From Prevotellaceae bacterium (GTDB lineage Bacteria > Bacteroidota > Bacteroidia > Bacteroidales > UBA932), in contig JAIRUB010000196.1 of assembly GCA_031254635.1 (NCBI GenBank), positions 1 through 8,149 on the forward strand: a stretch of DNA of 8,149 bases, written 5' to 3'. Below the pieces are notes generated by a model. The model was not told where the DNA came from and ran no database searches. It worked only from the letters and a program-made list of their open reading frames with translations. The position numbers and the translations under genes are program-made. Within the stretch, counting starts at the first letter, position 1. Each line of letters begins with the position of its first letter. Below, piece by piece: positions 1 to 5,932 of this stretch.

Positions 1-146
1 TCCCCAATCCATTTTCCCATTCCAATTGTATATGCCTAAAAAAACGCATTTTTTCGATAGAAAAAAAGAGAATAAAAAATAATTATTAACACGAAAAAAG
101 GTCAACATATTTCAGGACAAGATATTATTCATTGTTCATTATATAA
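1..146. other. A/T-rich non-coding edge downstream of the ompH-like gene
   Basis: This stretch follows the 3' end of the minus-strand ompH-like gene and I see no supported gene in it. A run of A (38-44), the bases CGCA (45-48) and a run of T (49-54) can form an A/T-only hairpin. Read on the minus strand it ends in a T-run, so it could act as a weak transcription end, but it has no G/C stem and I do not call it a terminator. All plus-strand frames are open for a short distance from the edge, so the 3' tail of an outside gene cannot be excluded. Confidence 0.5.
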
Positions 147-147
147 T
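124..147 (-). repeat. Short degenerate 7-nt repeat at the 3' end of the ompH-like gene
   Basis: On the plus strand, ATTCATT (127-133) is followed directly by GTTCATT (134-140) and then ATATAAT (141-147). The 12-mer ATTATTCATTGT at 124-135 recurs exactly at 770-781, across the 3' end of the upstream acyltransferase gene. The repeat thus sits at both gene ends of the minus-strand pair. It is short and A/T-rich, so chance is a real possibility. Confidence 0.35.
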
Positions 148-746
148 TATTTCTTGTATCTCGCATTCAAGCCGTTCAGCACATCCTTGGTGATGTCGAG
201 GGAAGGCGAGCCTTGAAGCACAGCATTGGTACTTCCGCTGGTGCTGAGGATTAAGGAATAGTTGTGTACTTGATTGTATTCTGCTAAGAAGGTTTGAATA
301 GCATCAAAAATACGGCGGAACATCACAGCCTCTTCTTCACCCATCTCGTTTTGCACCTTTTGGGCATATTGTTGCAGGTTGGCTTGTTCTTGTTGTAGCT
401 GAACTTGTTGTTGTTCGGCTTGCGAACGGGTAAGCAAACCCTTCTGAACCTTTTCTTCAAAATCTTTAACTTTGAACTCAAAAGCCTTGCCTTTATTGTC
501 TAAATCCTTTCTGATTTTTTCGGCTTTTTTCTCCAATTCGAGTTTCAAATCGTGGAACATATCGTAATCTTGTACCAGCGAGTCAATTTGAACATACACC
601 ACACTGCCGTCGGTAGCTACCGTTTCATCCGATTTAGCCATAGTGCCGACAGGCTTGCCGCCGGTGCAGCAAAAATAAAGAATATACAGTCCGATGACAG
701 CTGCTGCCAACACTGCATTTACAATAATAAAGATGTTTTTTTTCAT
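147..746 (-). CDS. OmpH/Skp-family periplasmic chaperone, membrane-anchored
   Basis: Predicted 199-residue OmpH/Skp-family protein. Known Skp proteins are periplasmic holdase chaperones that bind unfolded outer-membrane proteins on their way to the BAM complex. Residues 5-25 form one hydrophobic segment after MKKN, ending in a Cys pair (C26, C27). There is no clear AxA site and the preceding LYF is a poor lipobox, so I infer a signal anchor. A beta-strand start (VVYVQIDSL, 49-57) typical of the family leads into a long charged helix, about 62-145, predicted as a coiled coil. Residues 109-132 are 12/24 glutamine. The C-terminal part (about 146-199) matches the family's return to the body domain. 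It starts 20 nt after the acyltransferase stop, so co-transcription is likely. The family call is firm; which of the several ompH-like paralogues of Bacteroidota this is remains open. Confidence 0.88.
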   Translation of the reverse strand: MKKNIFIIVNAVLAAAVIGLYILYFCCTGGKPVGTMAKSDETVATDGSVVYVQIDSLVQDYDMFHDLKLELEKKAEKIRKDLDNKGKAFEFKVKDFEEKVQKGLLTRSQAEQQQVQLQQEQANLQQYAQKVQNEMGEEEAVMFRRIFDAIQTFLAEYNQVHNYSLILSTSGSTNAVLQGSPSLDITKDVLNGLNARYKK

Positions 747-766
747 AATTTGTATTTTAATATTAT

Positions 767-1639
767 TTAATTATTCATTGTCCTTCTGTGTTTCCACCGT
801 TTGTGCGACCAGAGCCAATACTGTGGCTGTCGCTTGATGGCTTCCTCCAATAGCTTTGCAAACCTGAGTGTGATTTCATGATCGGGCAGTTCCTTTGGTT
901 GCTCGCAGATAGAAGTAAAGTTGAAGTGGTAGGCTGCCCGTTTTTTGCGCAACAATTCCACATAAACCACCGGTAAATCCAAATGAGTAGCCATTTTTTC
1001 AGCTCCACTGAAAAAATTAGTGTCCTGACGAAGAAAACTCGTCCAGCATTTTGATTTGTCAGTTGGCGATTGGTCGGCAATAAAGACATATACGCGCTGC
1101 TCTTCTCTATGTGTCAGCATATAACGCATAAGGTGCTGCATAGGAATAATAATGCCGCTATTACTGAAACGGGTACGGAGACGTTTCATTAAACTGTCGA
1201 AAGCTCCTTTTTGTTCTTTATAGGCAAACATAAAGTTGAAAAGTCCGGCAATCAGCGCCATATATTCCCAATTACCATAATGGCCTGTTAATATTACCAC
1301 GCTTTTTCCCTCTTTGCAATAATTTTCCAATAGCTCTACATTGTTAAAGCTAACGGTTTTCATCATTCTTTTTTTCGAAGTACCTAACATATAGATGTTT
1401 TCGAAGAATAAATCGGCAAAATAACGGTAGAATTGTTTGGCTAATAGCTTAATTTCGGCATAGCTTTTTTCAGGGAAAGAACGGCTTAAATTAATATATA
1501 TGACCGATTTACGATATCGAATGAGATACCGAATGATAAAATAGAAGATATCGGCATAAAGGAACAGTATCCTTTTCGGCAACCAGGCCAAAGGATATAT
1601 AATACATAGTAACAGCCAATAACGTATATTTGCCAGCAT
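767..1639 (-). CDS. Lipid A late acyltransferase (LpxL/LpxM/HtrB family)
   Basis: Inner-membrane enzyme of the lysophospholipid/lipid A acyltransferase family, predicted to add a secondary acyl chain to a lipid A precursor. Numbered from the ATG at 1639 (290 residues), the N-terminus is a hydrophobic anchor (about 5-40) rich in Ile, Leu, Tyr and Trp. The catalytic H-x4-E motif is plain: HYGNWE with H120 and E125. Further on, a block beginning ADQSP and a later segment around FFSGAEK, followed by LPVVYVELL, fit the conserved second half of the family. An in-frame TTG at 1663 would add 8 residues, but a TATCTTTG promoter box (1661-1668) covers it, so I choose the ATG. It is the first gene of a probable two-gene unit with ompH. 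Which acyl position it modifies cannot be read from sequence alone. Confidence 0.9.
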   Translation of the reverse strand: MLANIRYWLLLCIIYPLAWLPKRILFLYADIFYFIIRYLIRYRKSVIYINLSRSFPEKSYAEIKLLAKQFYRYFADLFFENIYMLGTSKKRMMKTVSFNNVELLENYCKEGKSVVILTGHYGNWEYMALIAGLFNFMFAYKEQKGAFDSLMKRLRTRFSNSGIIIPMQHLMRYMLTHREEQRVYVFIADQSPTDKSKCWTSFLRQDTNFFSGAEKMATHLDLPVVYVELLRKKRAAYHFNFTSICEQPKELPDHEITLRFAKLLEEAIKRQPQYWLWSHKRWKHRRTMNN

Positions 1640-1660
1640 TAATTTTGATAAATAATCATG

Positions 1661-1668
1661 CAAAGATA
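1661..1668 (-). promoter_or_regulatory. Bacteroidota -7 box (TATCTTTG) for the acyltransferase-ompH unit
   Basis: Read on the minus strand, 1668 to 1661 is TATCTTTG, an exact match to the TAnnTTTG consensus of the Bacteroidota housekeeping sigma factor. Transcription should begin a few bases on, near 1655-1657, giving a leader of roughly 16-20 nt before the ATG at 1639. I see no TTTG at the usual 19-21 nt upstream, so the -33 half is weak or absent. Confidence 0.6.
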
Positions 1669-1690
1669 GGAATTTTCAGTTTTTTATTAC

Positions 1691-1698
1691 TATCTTTG
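1691..1698 (+). promoter_or_regulatory. Bacteroidota -7 box (TATCTTTG) for the POT transporter
   Basis: TATCTTTG at 1691-1698 matches TAnnTTTG exactly and predicts a start near 1703, leaving a leader of about 25 nt before the ATG at 1728. The leader is almost all A/T, contains the 14-nt palindrome TTTTAAATTTAAAA (1712-1725), and has no Shine-Dalgarno sequence. No good -33 TTTG is seen. The box is the mirror image of the one at 1661-1668, with 22 nt between them. Confidence 0.6.
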
Positions 1699-1727
1699 CT
1701 TAAATCTAAACTTTTAAATTTAAAAAC

Positions 1728-3257
1728 ATGTTTAAAAATCATCCAAAAGGACTACTCGGAGCAGCGTTATCTAATATGGGCGAACGCTTCGGGTTCTACA
1801 TCATGATGGCTATCTTGTCATTATTCTTAATGGCAAAATTCGGTCTGGGAAAAACAGAAGCCTCAATTATTTATTCCGTCTTCTATGCCTTGATTTACAT
1901 TCTTGCATTGGTCGGCGGACGTATTGCTGATAAAACCAAAAAATACAAGGGTACTATCTTTGTTGGTTTGATTATGATGGCAATAGGCTACTTGATGATT
2001 GCCGTTCCAACGCCTACTCCGGTACCTAGTTTGGCACTTTACTTAACCATAACTTGCCTTGGCTTGTTGGTTATTGCCTTTGGTAACGGGCTATTTAAGG
2101 GCAATCTGCAAGCAGTTGTTGGCCAGATGTATGACAAACCTGAGTATTCGAAAAAGAGAGATGTCGGCTTTCAGTTATTTTATATGTTTATCAATGTGGG
2201 CGCTCTGTTTGCACCGCTCTTTGCCGTGGGTATTCGTAACTGGTGGGTAGAGCATAATGGATTTCTGTATAACTCCGACCTTCCTGCGCTTTGTCATGGC
2301 TTTTTGAAAGGAACAAATACAGCTGAAGCTACGGAACGTTTTAGCGCCCTCGCTTCAGATGTGTCTATTGCAACTCCGGTTACCGATTTAACAACTTTTG
2401 CGAACAACTATTTGGATATTTTCAATACCGGCTTCCACTATGCATTTGGAGTAGCTATTATTGCCATGCTTATTTCGATGACCATATATATGTTCAACAA
2501 GAGAAAATTTCCTACTCCTGCCGACAAAAAAATGGTGGCAAGCAGTAACGAAATTCAAATGAGCGTACACGAAATAAAGCAACGTTTTTACGCCTTGTTT
2601 GCTGTATTTGCAGTAGTTATTTTCTTCTGGTTCTCCTTCCACCAAAATGGGATGACACTCACGTTTTTTGCTAAGGAATATACCGACTTGAGTTGGCTCG
2701 GCTTTACACTTGGGCCTGTCAAGTTTGCAGGAGCAGAAATATTCCAGTTCTTTAATCCTTTCTTTGTGGTATTCCTTACGCCGATTGTAATTGCATTCTT
2801 CGGCTGGCTTAAATCAAAAGGTAAAGAACCTTCGACTCCCAGAAAGATAGCTATCGGTATGGGTATTGCTACCCTTGGATTTGTTGTTATGTTGCTTGGT
2901 TCCTTGGGCCTTCCTTCCGTGCATGAAGCAGAAGCAATGGGTGGCTTGGGTACTTCCATGCGCGTTACGCCATTCTTACTTATCGGTACCTATTTCATAC
3001 TTACCATAGCAGAGTTATTTATCAGTCCTTTGGGCTTATCGTTCGTATCAAAGGTTGCGCCTCCGCAACATCAGGGTATTATGCAGGGTTGCTGGTTAGG
3101 AGCAACGGCAATTGGCAACCAATTGCTGTTTATCGGCGCTATTTTCTATACAAGTTTTCATCCTGCGGTGGCATGGGGCGTGTTTGTTGTAGCCTGTTTA
3201 GTATCCATGTTTACCATGCTTGCCATGGTGAAGTGGTTAGAACGTGTAGCTAAATAA
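1728..3257 (+). CDS. POT/PTR2-family peptide transporter (MFS), di/tripeptide uptake
   Basis: A 509-residue inner-membrane protein of the major facilitator superfamily, POT/PTR2 branch, predicted to import di- and tripeptides by ion coupling. Features: TM1 motif NMGERFGFY (16-24); a GNGLFKGN motif (119-126), the POT counterpart of GxGxxKPN; the PTR2 signature FQLFYMFINVGAL (148-160); and FWFSFHQNGMTLTFFA (300-315) in the second half. A hydrophilic segment of about 60 residues (172-232) splits two helices. A late helix pair starts after PPQHQG. In characterised POT proteins TM1 carries E-x-x-E-R-F; here the first Glu is Asn (N16), while E19, R20 and F21 are kept. It has its own -7 box upstream and an intrinsic terminator directly downstream, so it appears to be a single-gene unit. 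Exact peptide preference is unknown. Confidence 0.92.
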   Translation: MFKNHPKGLLGAALSNMGERFGFYIMMAILSLFLMAKFGLGKTEASIIYSVFYALIYILALVGGRIADKTKKYKGTIFVGLIMMAIGYLMIAVPTPTPVPSLALYLTITCLGLLVIAFGNGLFKGNLQAVVGQMYDKPEYSKKRDVGFQLFYMFINVGALFAPLFAVGIRNWWVEHNGFLYNSDLPALCHGFLKGTNTAEATERFSALASDVSIATPVTDLTTFANNYLDIFNTGFHYAFGVAIIAMLISMTIYMFNKRKFPTPADKKMVASSNEIQMSVHEIKQRFYALFAVFAVVIFFWFSFHQNGMTLTFFAKEYTDLSWLGFTLGPVKFAGAEIFQFFNPFFVVFLTPIVIAFFGWLKSKGKEPSTPRKIAIGMGIATLGFVVMLLGSLGLPSVHEAEAMGGLGTSMRVTPFLLIGTYFILTIAELFISPLGLSFVSKVAPPQHQGIMQGCWLGATAIGNQLLFIGAIFYTSFHPAVAWGVFVVACLVSMFTMLAMVKWLERVAK

Positions 3258-3278
3258 GAAAACACTCATTAAAAATGT

Positions 3279-3330
3279 AAAAAAGAGCGAAATAATAAAT
3301 TTTGCTCTTTTTTGTTTTTTGGGTTTTTAT
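3279..3330 (+). terminator. Intrinsic terminator after the POT transporter gene
   Basis: AAAAAAGAGC (3279-3288) pairs perfectly with GCTCTTTTTT (3304-3313). The stem continues inward through a G-U pair (3289/3303) and AAAT/ATTT (3290-3293/3299-3302), leaving a 5-nt AATAA loop. A T-rich tract follows to about 3329. The stem starts 21 nt after the stop codon. The hairpin is nearly symmetrical in A and T runs, so it could act in both directions, but no convergent gene lies here. Confidence 0.85.
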
Positions 3331-3341
3331 GCATATATTTG
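3311..3341 (+). promoter_or_regulatory. Bacteroidota promoter for the OPT-PqqD unit, overlapping the terminator
   Basis: A TTTG at 3311-3314 and TATATTTG at 3334-3341 are separated by 19 nt, matching the -33 TTTG / -7 TAnnTTTG arrangement in both boxes and spacing. The predicted start is near 3346, giving a leader of about 40 nt that is A/T-rich and has no Shine-Dalgarno. The -33 box uses the last T residues of the terminator's right arm. This is the most complete promoter in the window. Confidence 0.75.
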
Positions 3342-3386
3342 TATGATTTTTTAATGAAATATAATTTTTATCAATAACAATAATTT

Positions 3387-5408
3387 ATGGCAGAAGACAA
3401 AAAATTTGTTCCGTTCGTTTCGTCGGATACAAACATGAAAGAATTTACCGTTCGAGCGTTGCTTATCGGTTTGATATTGGCGGTTGTTTTGGGCGCTGCC
3501 AATGCCTATTTGGGCCTAAAGGCCGGTATGACTATTGCCGCTACTTATCCAGCAGCAGTTATCGGGATGGCTGTGTTGCGTTTCTTTAAAGGAAGCATTC
3601 TGGAGGAAAATTTTACCCGTACTGTCGGTTCTATTGGTGAATCGGTGGCGGCAGGTGCAATTTTTACCCTTCCGGCCTTCTACATTGCCGGAATATGGAA
3701 TGGCGAAGAGTTTAGTTCGCTTAGCAGTTACCTGACTGCCTCACTGATTTTAATAGCCGGTGGTACTTTGGGCGTTCTGTTTGTAGCCTTACTGCGCCGC
3801 GTAATGGTTGAAGATAAAGACTTGCCTTTCCCCGAAAGCGTGGCTGCTGCCGAAATTCACAAAGCAGGCCAGGGTAGCGGCGGAGGTTCTAAATACCTCT
3901 TCATAGCAATGATTGCAGGTGCCTTGATTAAATTTGCCGGCGAACTGAAACTATTTGCTACCGGCTGGACAACTTTCTTTAAAACAGCCTCAGCAAAATT
4001 GGCCAGCGGAAAAACCTTGCAAGGCGGATTTTTTGCCGGCGGCCCGGCTATCAGCCCTGCGTTTCTGGGCGTAGGCTATATCATTGGCCCCCGATTAGCT
4101 TCTTTGAATTTTAGTGGTTTAATCTTGGCTTGGGGCTTGTTGGTGCCGATGTTTTTAGCAATCTTAGGCGACTCATTCGTGAGCGGACTGCAAGTTAATG
4201 TCAACAAGGGTATCGACGCTGCCTCAATAGGAGCATGGGAAAATGCAGCCGATGTGGTGTGGCGGCAAATGGTACGTATCATTGCCATTGGCGGAATGTT
4301 GGTAGCTGCCTGTTTTACCCTCTACCGGATGCGCAATAGCTTGGGCACCGGCCTGAAACGCTCGATGAAAGACTTGAAACGTGCCGCACAAGGCTCTGGA
4401 GATAAGGTGGAACGTACCGAGAAGGATTTGAAATCGGCAACTATATTGATTGGTATTTGTGCTGCTGCCGTGTTAACCTTTATCATTACCTTTTTCATTT
4501 TTAAAACCTCTATCTTAGTAGCCGTAGTAGCTTCTACGCTGATGACTATCTTAGCCTTCTTCTTTGCGGCTGTTTCCGGCTATTTGGTAGGAATTATCGG
4601 ATCAAGTAATAACCCGATTAGCGGTTTAACAATTACCGCTTTAGTGGTAACTGCGCTGATTTTAGTAGCCTGTGGCGTTACCGGCAATGAAGGCGTAGCC
4701 GCCGTGCTGGGCATTGCTGCTATTGTGTGCGTAGCCGCAGCCGTTGGCGGAGAAATGTTTCAGGATTTGAAAGCCGGGCATATCTTGGGTGGTACCCCCT
4801 GGAGAATGCAGGCAGGTAACATTATTGGCGTAATTCTTTCCGGCTTTGTGATGTTCGGCGTATTGATTGTTTTGAATCAGGGCGACATTAATATGGGTGT
4901 AGCGCAAGGTTATGAAGGCGGGTTCGGGAGCCAGCATCTGCCCGCTCCGCAAGCCGGCCTAATGGCAGCCCTTGCCTCCGGTATTGTTGAGGGACAAATG
5001 ACCTGGGTGCTGATTATTGCCGGTATGATTATGGGCGTCGCCTTTATATTGATGGGCATAAAGAGCCCGATGTTGATATTTGTAGGGATGTATCTGCCTT
5101 TTGCAACTGTGTTTGCCATTTTCACGGGAGGTTTGATTAAGGGGATTCTCGATTTGTATGTTGCGCGCAGGAAATACAACGAAGGACAGTTGTTAACCAC
5201 CGAAAATACCGGTGTGCTGATGGCTTCGGGCTTGATTGCGGGAGAAGCGCTCATGGGATTGATTATTGCCATTTTTGCTATGTTTAATAGATTTTTTACG
5301 GATATGCTCAATATATCTAATCCTCAGTATTTCATAGGATTGGGTATTATTGCCGCTGTTGCTTACTTCCTTATTAAGACTCCGTTGAAAAGAGCAAGTA
5401 AACAATGA
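3387..5408 (+). CDS. OPT-family oligopeptide transporter
   Basis: A 673-residue multi-helix inner-membrane protein of the oligopeptide transporter (OPT) family, predicted to import oligopeptides; some OPT relatives carry metal chelates instead. In order: a short cytoplasmic N-terminus; the AYLGLKAGMTIAATYPAAV block (40-58) typical of TM1-2; LPFPES (146-151), with a downstream AAAEIHKAG; a charged cytoplasmic loop (about 315-350); SNNPISGLT (407-415), the conserved NPxSGxT core; a QDLKAGHILGGTPWRMQ block (459-475) that matches the prokaryotic OPT branch; and LMASGLIAGEALMG (611-624) near the end. Length fits prokaryotic members (about 600-700). It lies under its own promoter, and its TGA overlaps the ATG of the PqqD-like gene by 4 nt, so the two are translationally coupled. 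The bacterial peptide-type subgroup is more likely than the metal-chelate subgroup, judged from motifs and the neighbouring POT gene. Confidence 0.92.
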   Translation: MAEDKKFVPFVSSDTNMKEFTVRALLIGLILAVVLGAANAYLGLKAGMTIAATYPAAVIGMAVLRFFKGSILEENFTRTVGSIGESVAAGAIFTLPAFYIAGIWNGEEFSSLSSYLTASLILIAGGTLGVLFVALLRRVMVEDKDLPFPESVAAAEIHKAGQGSGGGSKYLFIAMIAGALIKFAGELKLFATGWTTFFKTASAKLASGKTLQGGFFAGGPAISPAFLGVGYIIGPRLASLNFSGLILAWGLLVPMFLAILGDSFVSGLQVNVNKGIDAASIGAWENAADVVWRQMVRIIAIGGMLVAACFTLYRMRNSLGTGLKRSMKDLKRAAQGSGDKVERTEKDLKSATILIGICAAAVLTFIITFFIFKTSILVAVVASTLMTILAFFFAAVSGYLVGIIGSSNNPISGLTITALVVTALILVACGVTGNEGVAAVLGIAAIVCVAAAVGGEMFQDLKAGHILGGTPWRMQAGNIIGVILSGFVMFGVLIVLNQGDINMGVAQGYEGGFGSQHLPAPQAGLMAALASGIVEGQMTWVLIIAGMIMGVAFILMGIKSPMLIFVGMYLPFATVFAIFTGGLIKGILDLYVARRKYNEGQLLTTENTGVLMASGLIAGEALMGLIIAIFAMFNRFFTDMLNISNPQYFIGLGIIAAVAYFLIKTPLKRASKQ

Positions 5409-5731
5409 AGCAGAATTTATTCGACTTAGTTCCAAAAATTAGTGAACATATTACAACTGAAAAGGAGGAAGAGTTATCAGTAATAACTTTCCCTCGTTTC
5501 AGGAGTAAGTTTATGCAAAAATATTTTGTTTCTAAAAGAAAATCGCCCATCATTCGCATTCGTCTTGAAGAACACGGTACGGCTGTTTGGGATTTAATTG
5601 ATGGAAAACGCACCGTCAAAGAGATTGCGGATATTTTAGTCGAGCATTTTCAGCATGAAAAAAACTACGAATATCGCGTTGCTGCTTATGTTTCGCAGCT
5701 ATATAAGCAGGGGTTTGTGAAGAAGGGGTGA
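5405..5731 (+). CDS. PqqD-like (RRE-fold) small protein coupled to the OPT transporter
   Basis: A 108-residue soluble protein with no signal peptide or membrane helix. Residues about 28-106 fit the PqqD fold: a beta-rich first part with basic residues (30-46), then RIRLEEHGTAVWDLIDGKRTV.. (from 51), whose pattern of L, G, hydrophobic-W and IDG, then VKEIADILVEHF (71-82) and RVAAYVSQLYKQGFV (91-105), is the recurring PqqD signature. PqqD and related RiPP recognition elements bind a leader peptide and present it to a modifying enzyme. No radical-SAM enzyme, precursor peptide or other RiPP gene is visible here. The start codon overlaps the OPT stop (ATGA), so it must be made with the transporter. 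A role as a peptide-binding partner or regulator of OPT is inference. Family call is good; function is unknown. Confidence 0.8.
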   Translation: MKQNLFDLVPKISEHITTEKEEELSVITFPRFRSKFMQKYFVSKRKSPIIRIRLEEHGTAVWDLIDGKRTVKEIADILVEHFQHEKNYEYRVAAYVSQLYKQGFVKKG

Positions 5732-5752
5732 AGCGATTTGTTTTCGATGAAA

Positions 5753-5858
5753 GGTACGAGGTGCGGGGTACTCGGTGAAGAGTGAATAATTGTATATTGC
5801 ATATCGCAAAGTCGCACATCGCAAATCCTGATACTTGATACCCTAATCACTTAGTCAC
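5753..5858. repeat. Mosaic of degenerate 7-nt tandem repeats
   Basis: The non-coding DNA after the PqqD-like gene breaks into near-uninterrupted 7-nt units of changing theme. First GGTACGA, GGTGCGG, GGTACTC, GGTGAAG, AGTGAAT (5753-5787). Then ATATTGC, ATATCGC, AAAGTCGC (8 nt), ACATCGC, AAATCCT (5794-5829). Then GATACTT, GATACCC (5830-5843). Then TAATCAC, TTAGTCAC (5844-5858, second unit 8 nt). I see no reading frame of substance in it. It resembles in style the heptanucleotide repeats known from cyanobacterial intergenic DNA, but the unit series differs and I know of no name for it. Confidence 0.65.
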
Positions 5859-5875
5859 CTTTTGTAATACTTTAC

Positions 5876-5920
5876 ATTTTCGGGATTTCGTAAACTTTAT
5901 GAACTTTCCAAACTTTTTCC
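5876..5920 (+). repeat. Five 9-nt units A[C/T]TTT.. leading into the glgB promoter
   Basis: Units begin every 9 nt: ATTTTCGGG (5876), ATTTCGTAA (5885), ACTTTATGA (5894), ACTTTCCAA (5903), ACTTTTTCC (5912). The -7 box TATCTTTG starts at 5921, in the same phase. The three central copies share RAACTTT. The units occupy the place where a -33 box and upstream element would lie, and no normal TTTG is found there. They may be a promoter element or binding array, which is inference. Confidence 0.55.
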
Positions 5921-5928
5921 TATCTTTG
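5921..5928 (+). promoter_or_regulatory. Bacteroidota -7 box (TATCTTTG) directly before glgB
   Basis: TATCTTTG matches the TAnnTTTG consensus and ends 4 nt before the glgB ATG at 5933. With the usual distance from the box to the first transcribed base, transcription would start at or next to the A of the ATG, which means a leaderless or almost leaderless message. No Shine-Dalgarno is possible in this space. Confidence 0.65.
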
Positions 5929-5932
5929 CCCT

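Noticed and set aside
1..49. Minus-strand open frame from an ATG at 49 running off the left edge (MRFFRHIQLEWENGLG)
   Set aside because: Only 16 codons are visible, there is no convincing -7 box upstream, and other frames are open there too. It could be the next gene, but the evidence is insufficient.
775..1089. 104-codon minus-strand frame inside the acyltransferase gene in another frame
   Set aside because: Fully contained in the acyltransferase, whose frame carries the family motifs; the alternative product shows no family features.
1712..1725. 14-nt palindrome TTTTAAATTTAAAA in the POT leader as a regulator operator
   Set aside because: It is pure A/T in an A/T-rich leader, so such palindromes arise easily by chance, and no regulator gene is nearby.
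2588..2959. Minus-strand open frame (123 codons) opposite the POT gene
   Set aside because: Antisense shadow of the transporter coding sequence, with no recognisable domain or promoter.
4910..5311. Long minus-strand open frame (133 codons) opposite the OPT gene
   Set aside because: It lies antisense within a well-supported membrane protein gene, has a composition expected from the complement of hydrophobic codons, and shows no recognisable domain.
5747..5785. 12-codon reading frame starting ATG at 5747 after the PqqD-like gene, considered as a RiPP precursor for it
   Set aside because: It is only MKGTRCGVLGEE, lies wholly within the 7-nt repeat array, and has no leader-like segment. Its codons are explained by the repeat units.
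5753..5858. CRISPR array
   Set aside because: Units are 7-8 nt and drift in sequence, with no conserved 25-40-nt repeat, no spacers and no cas genes.
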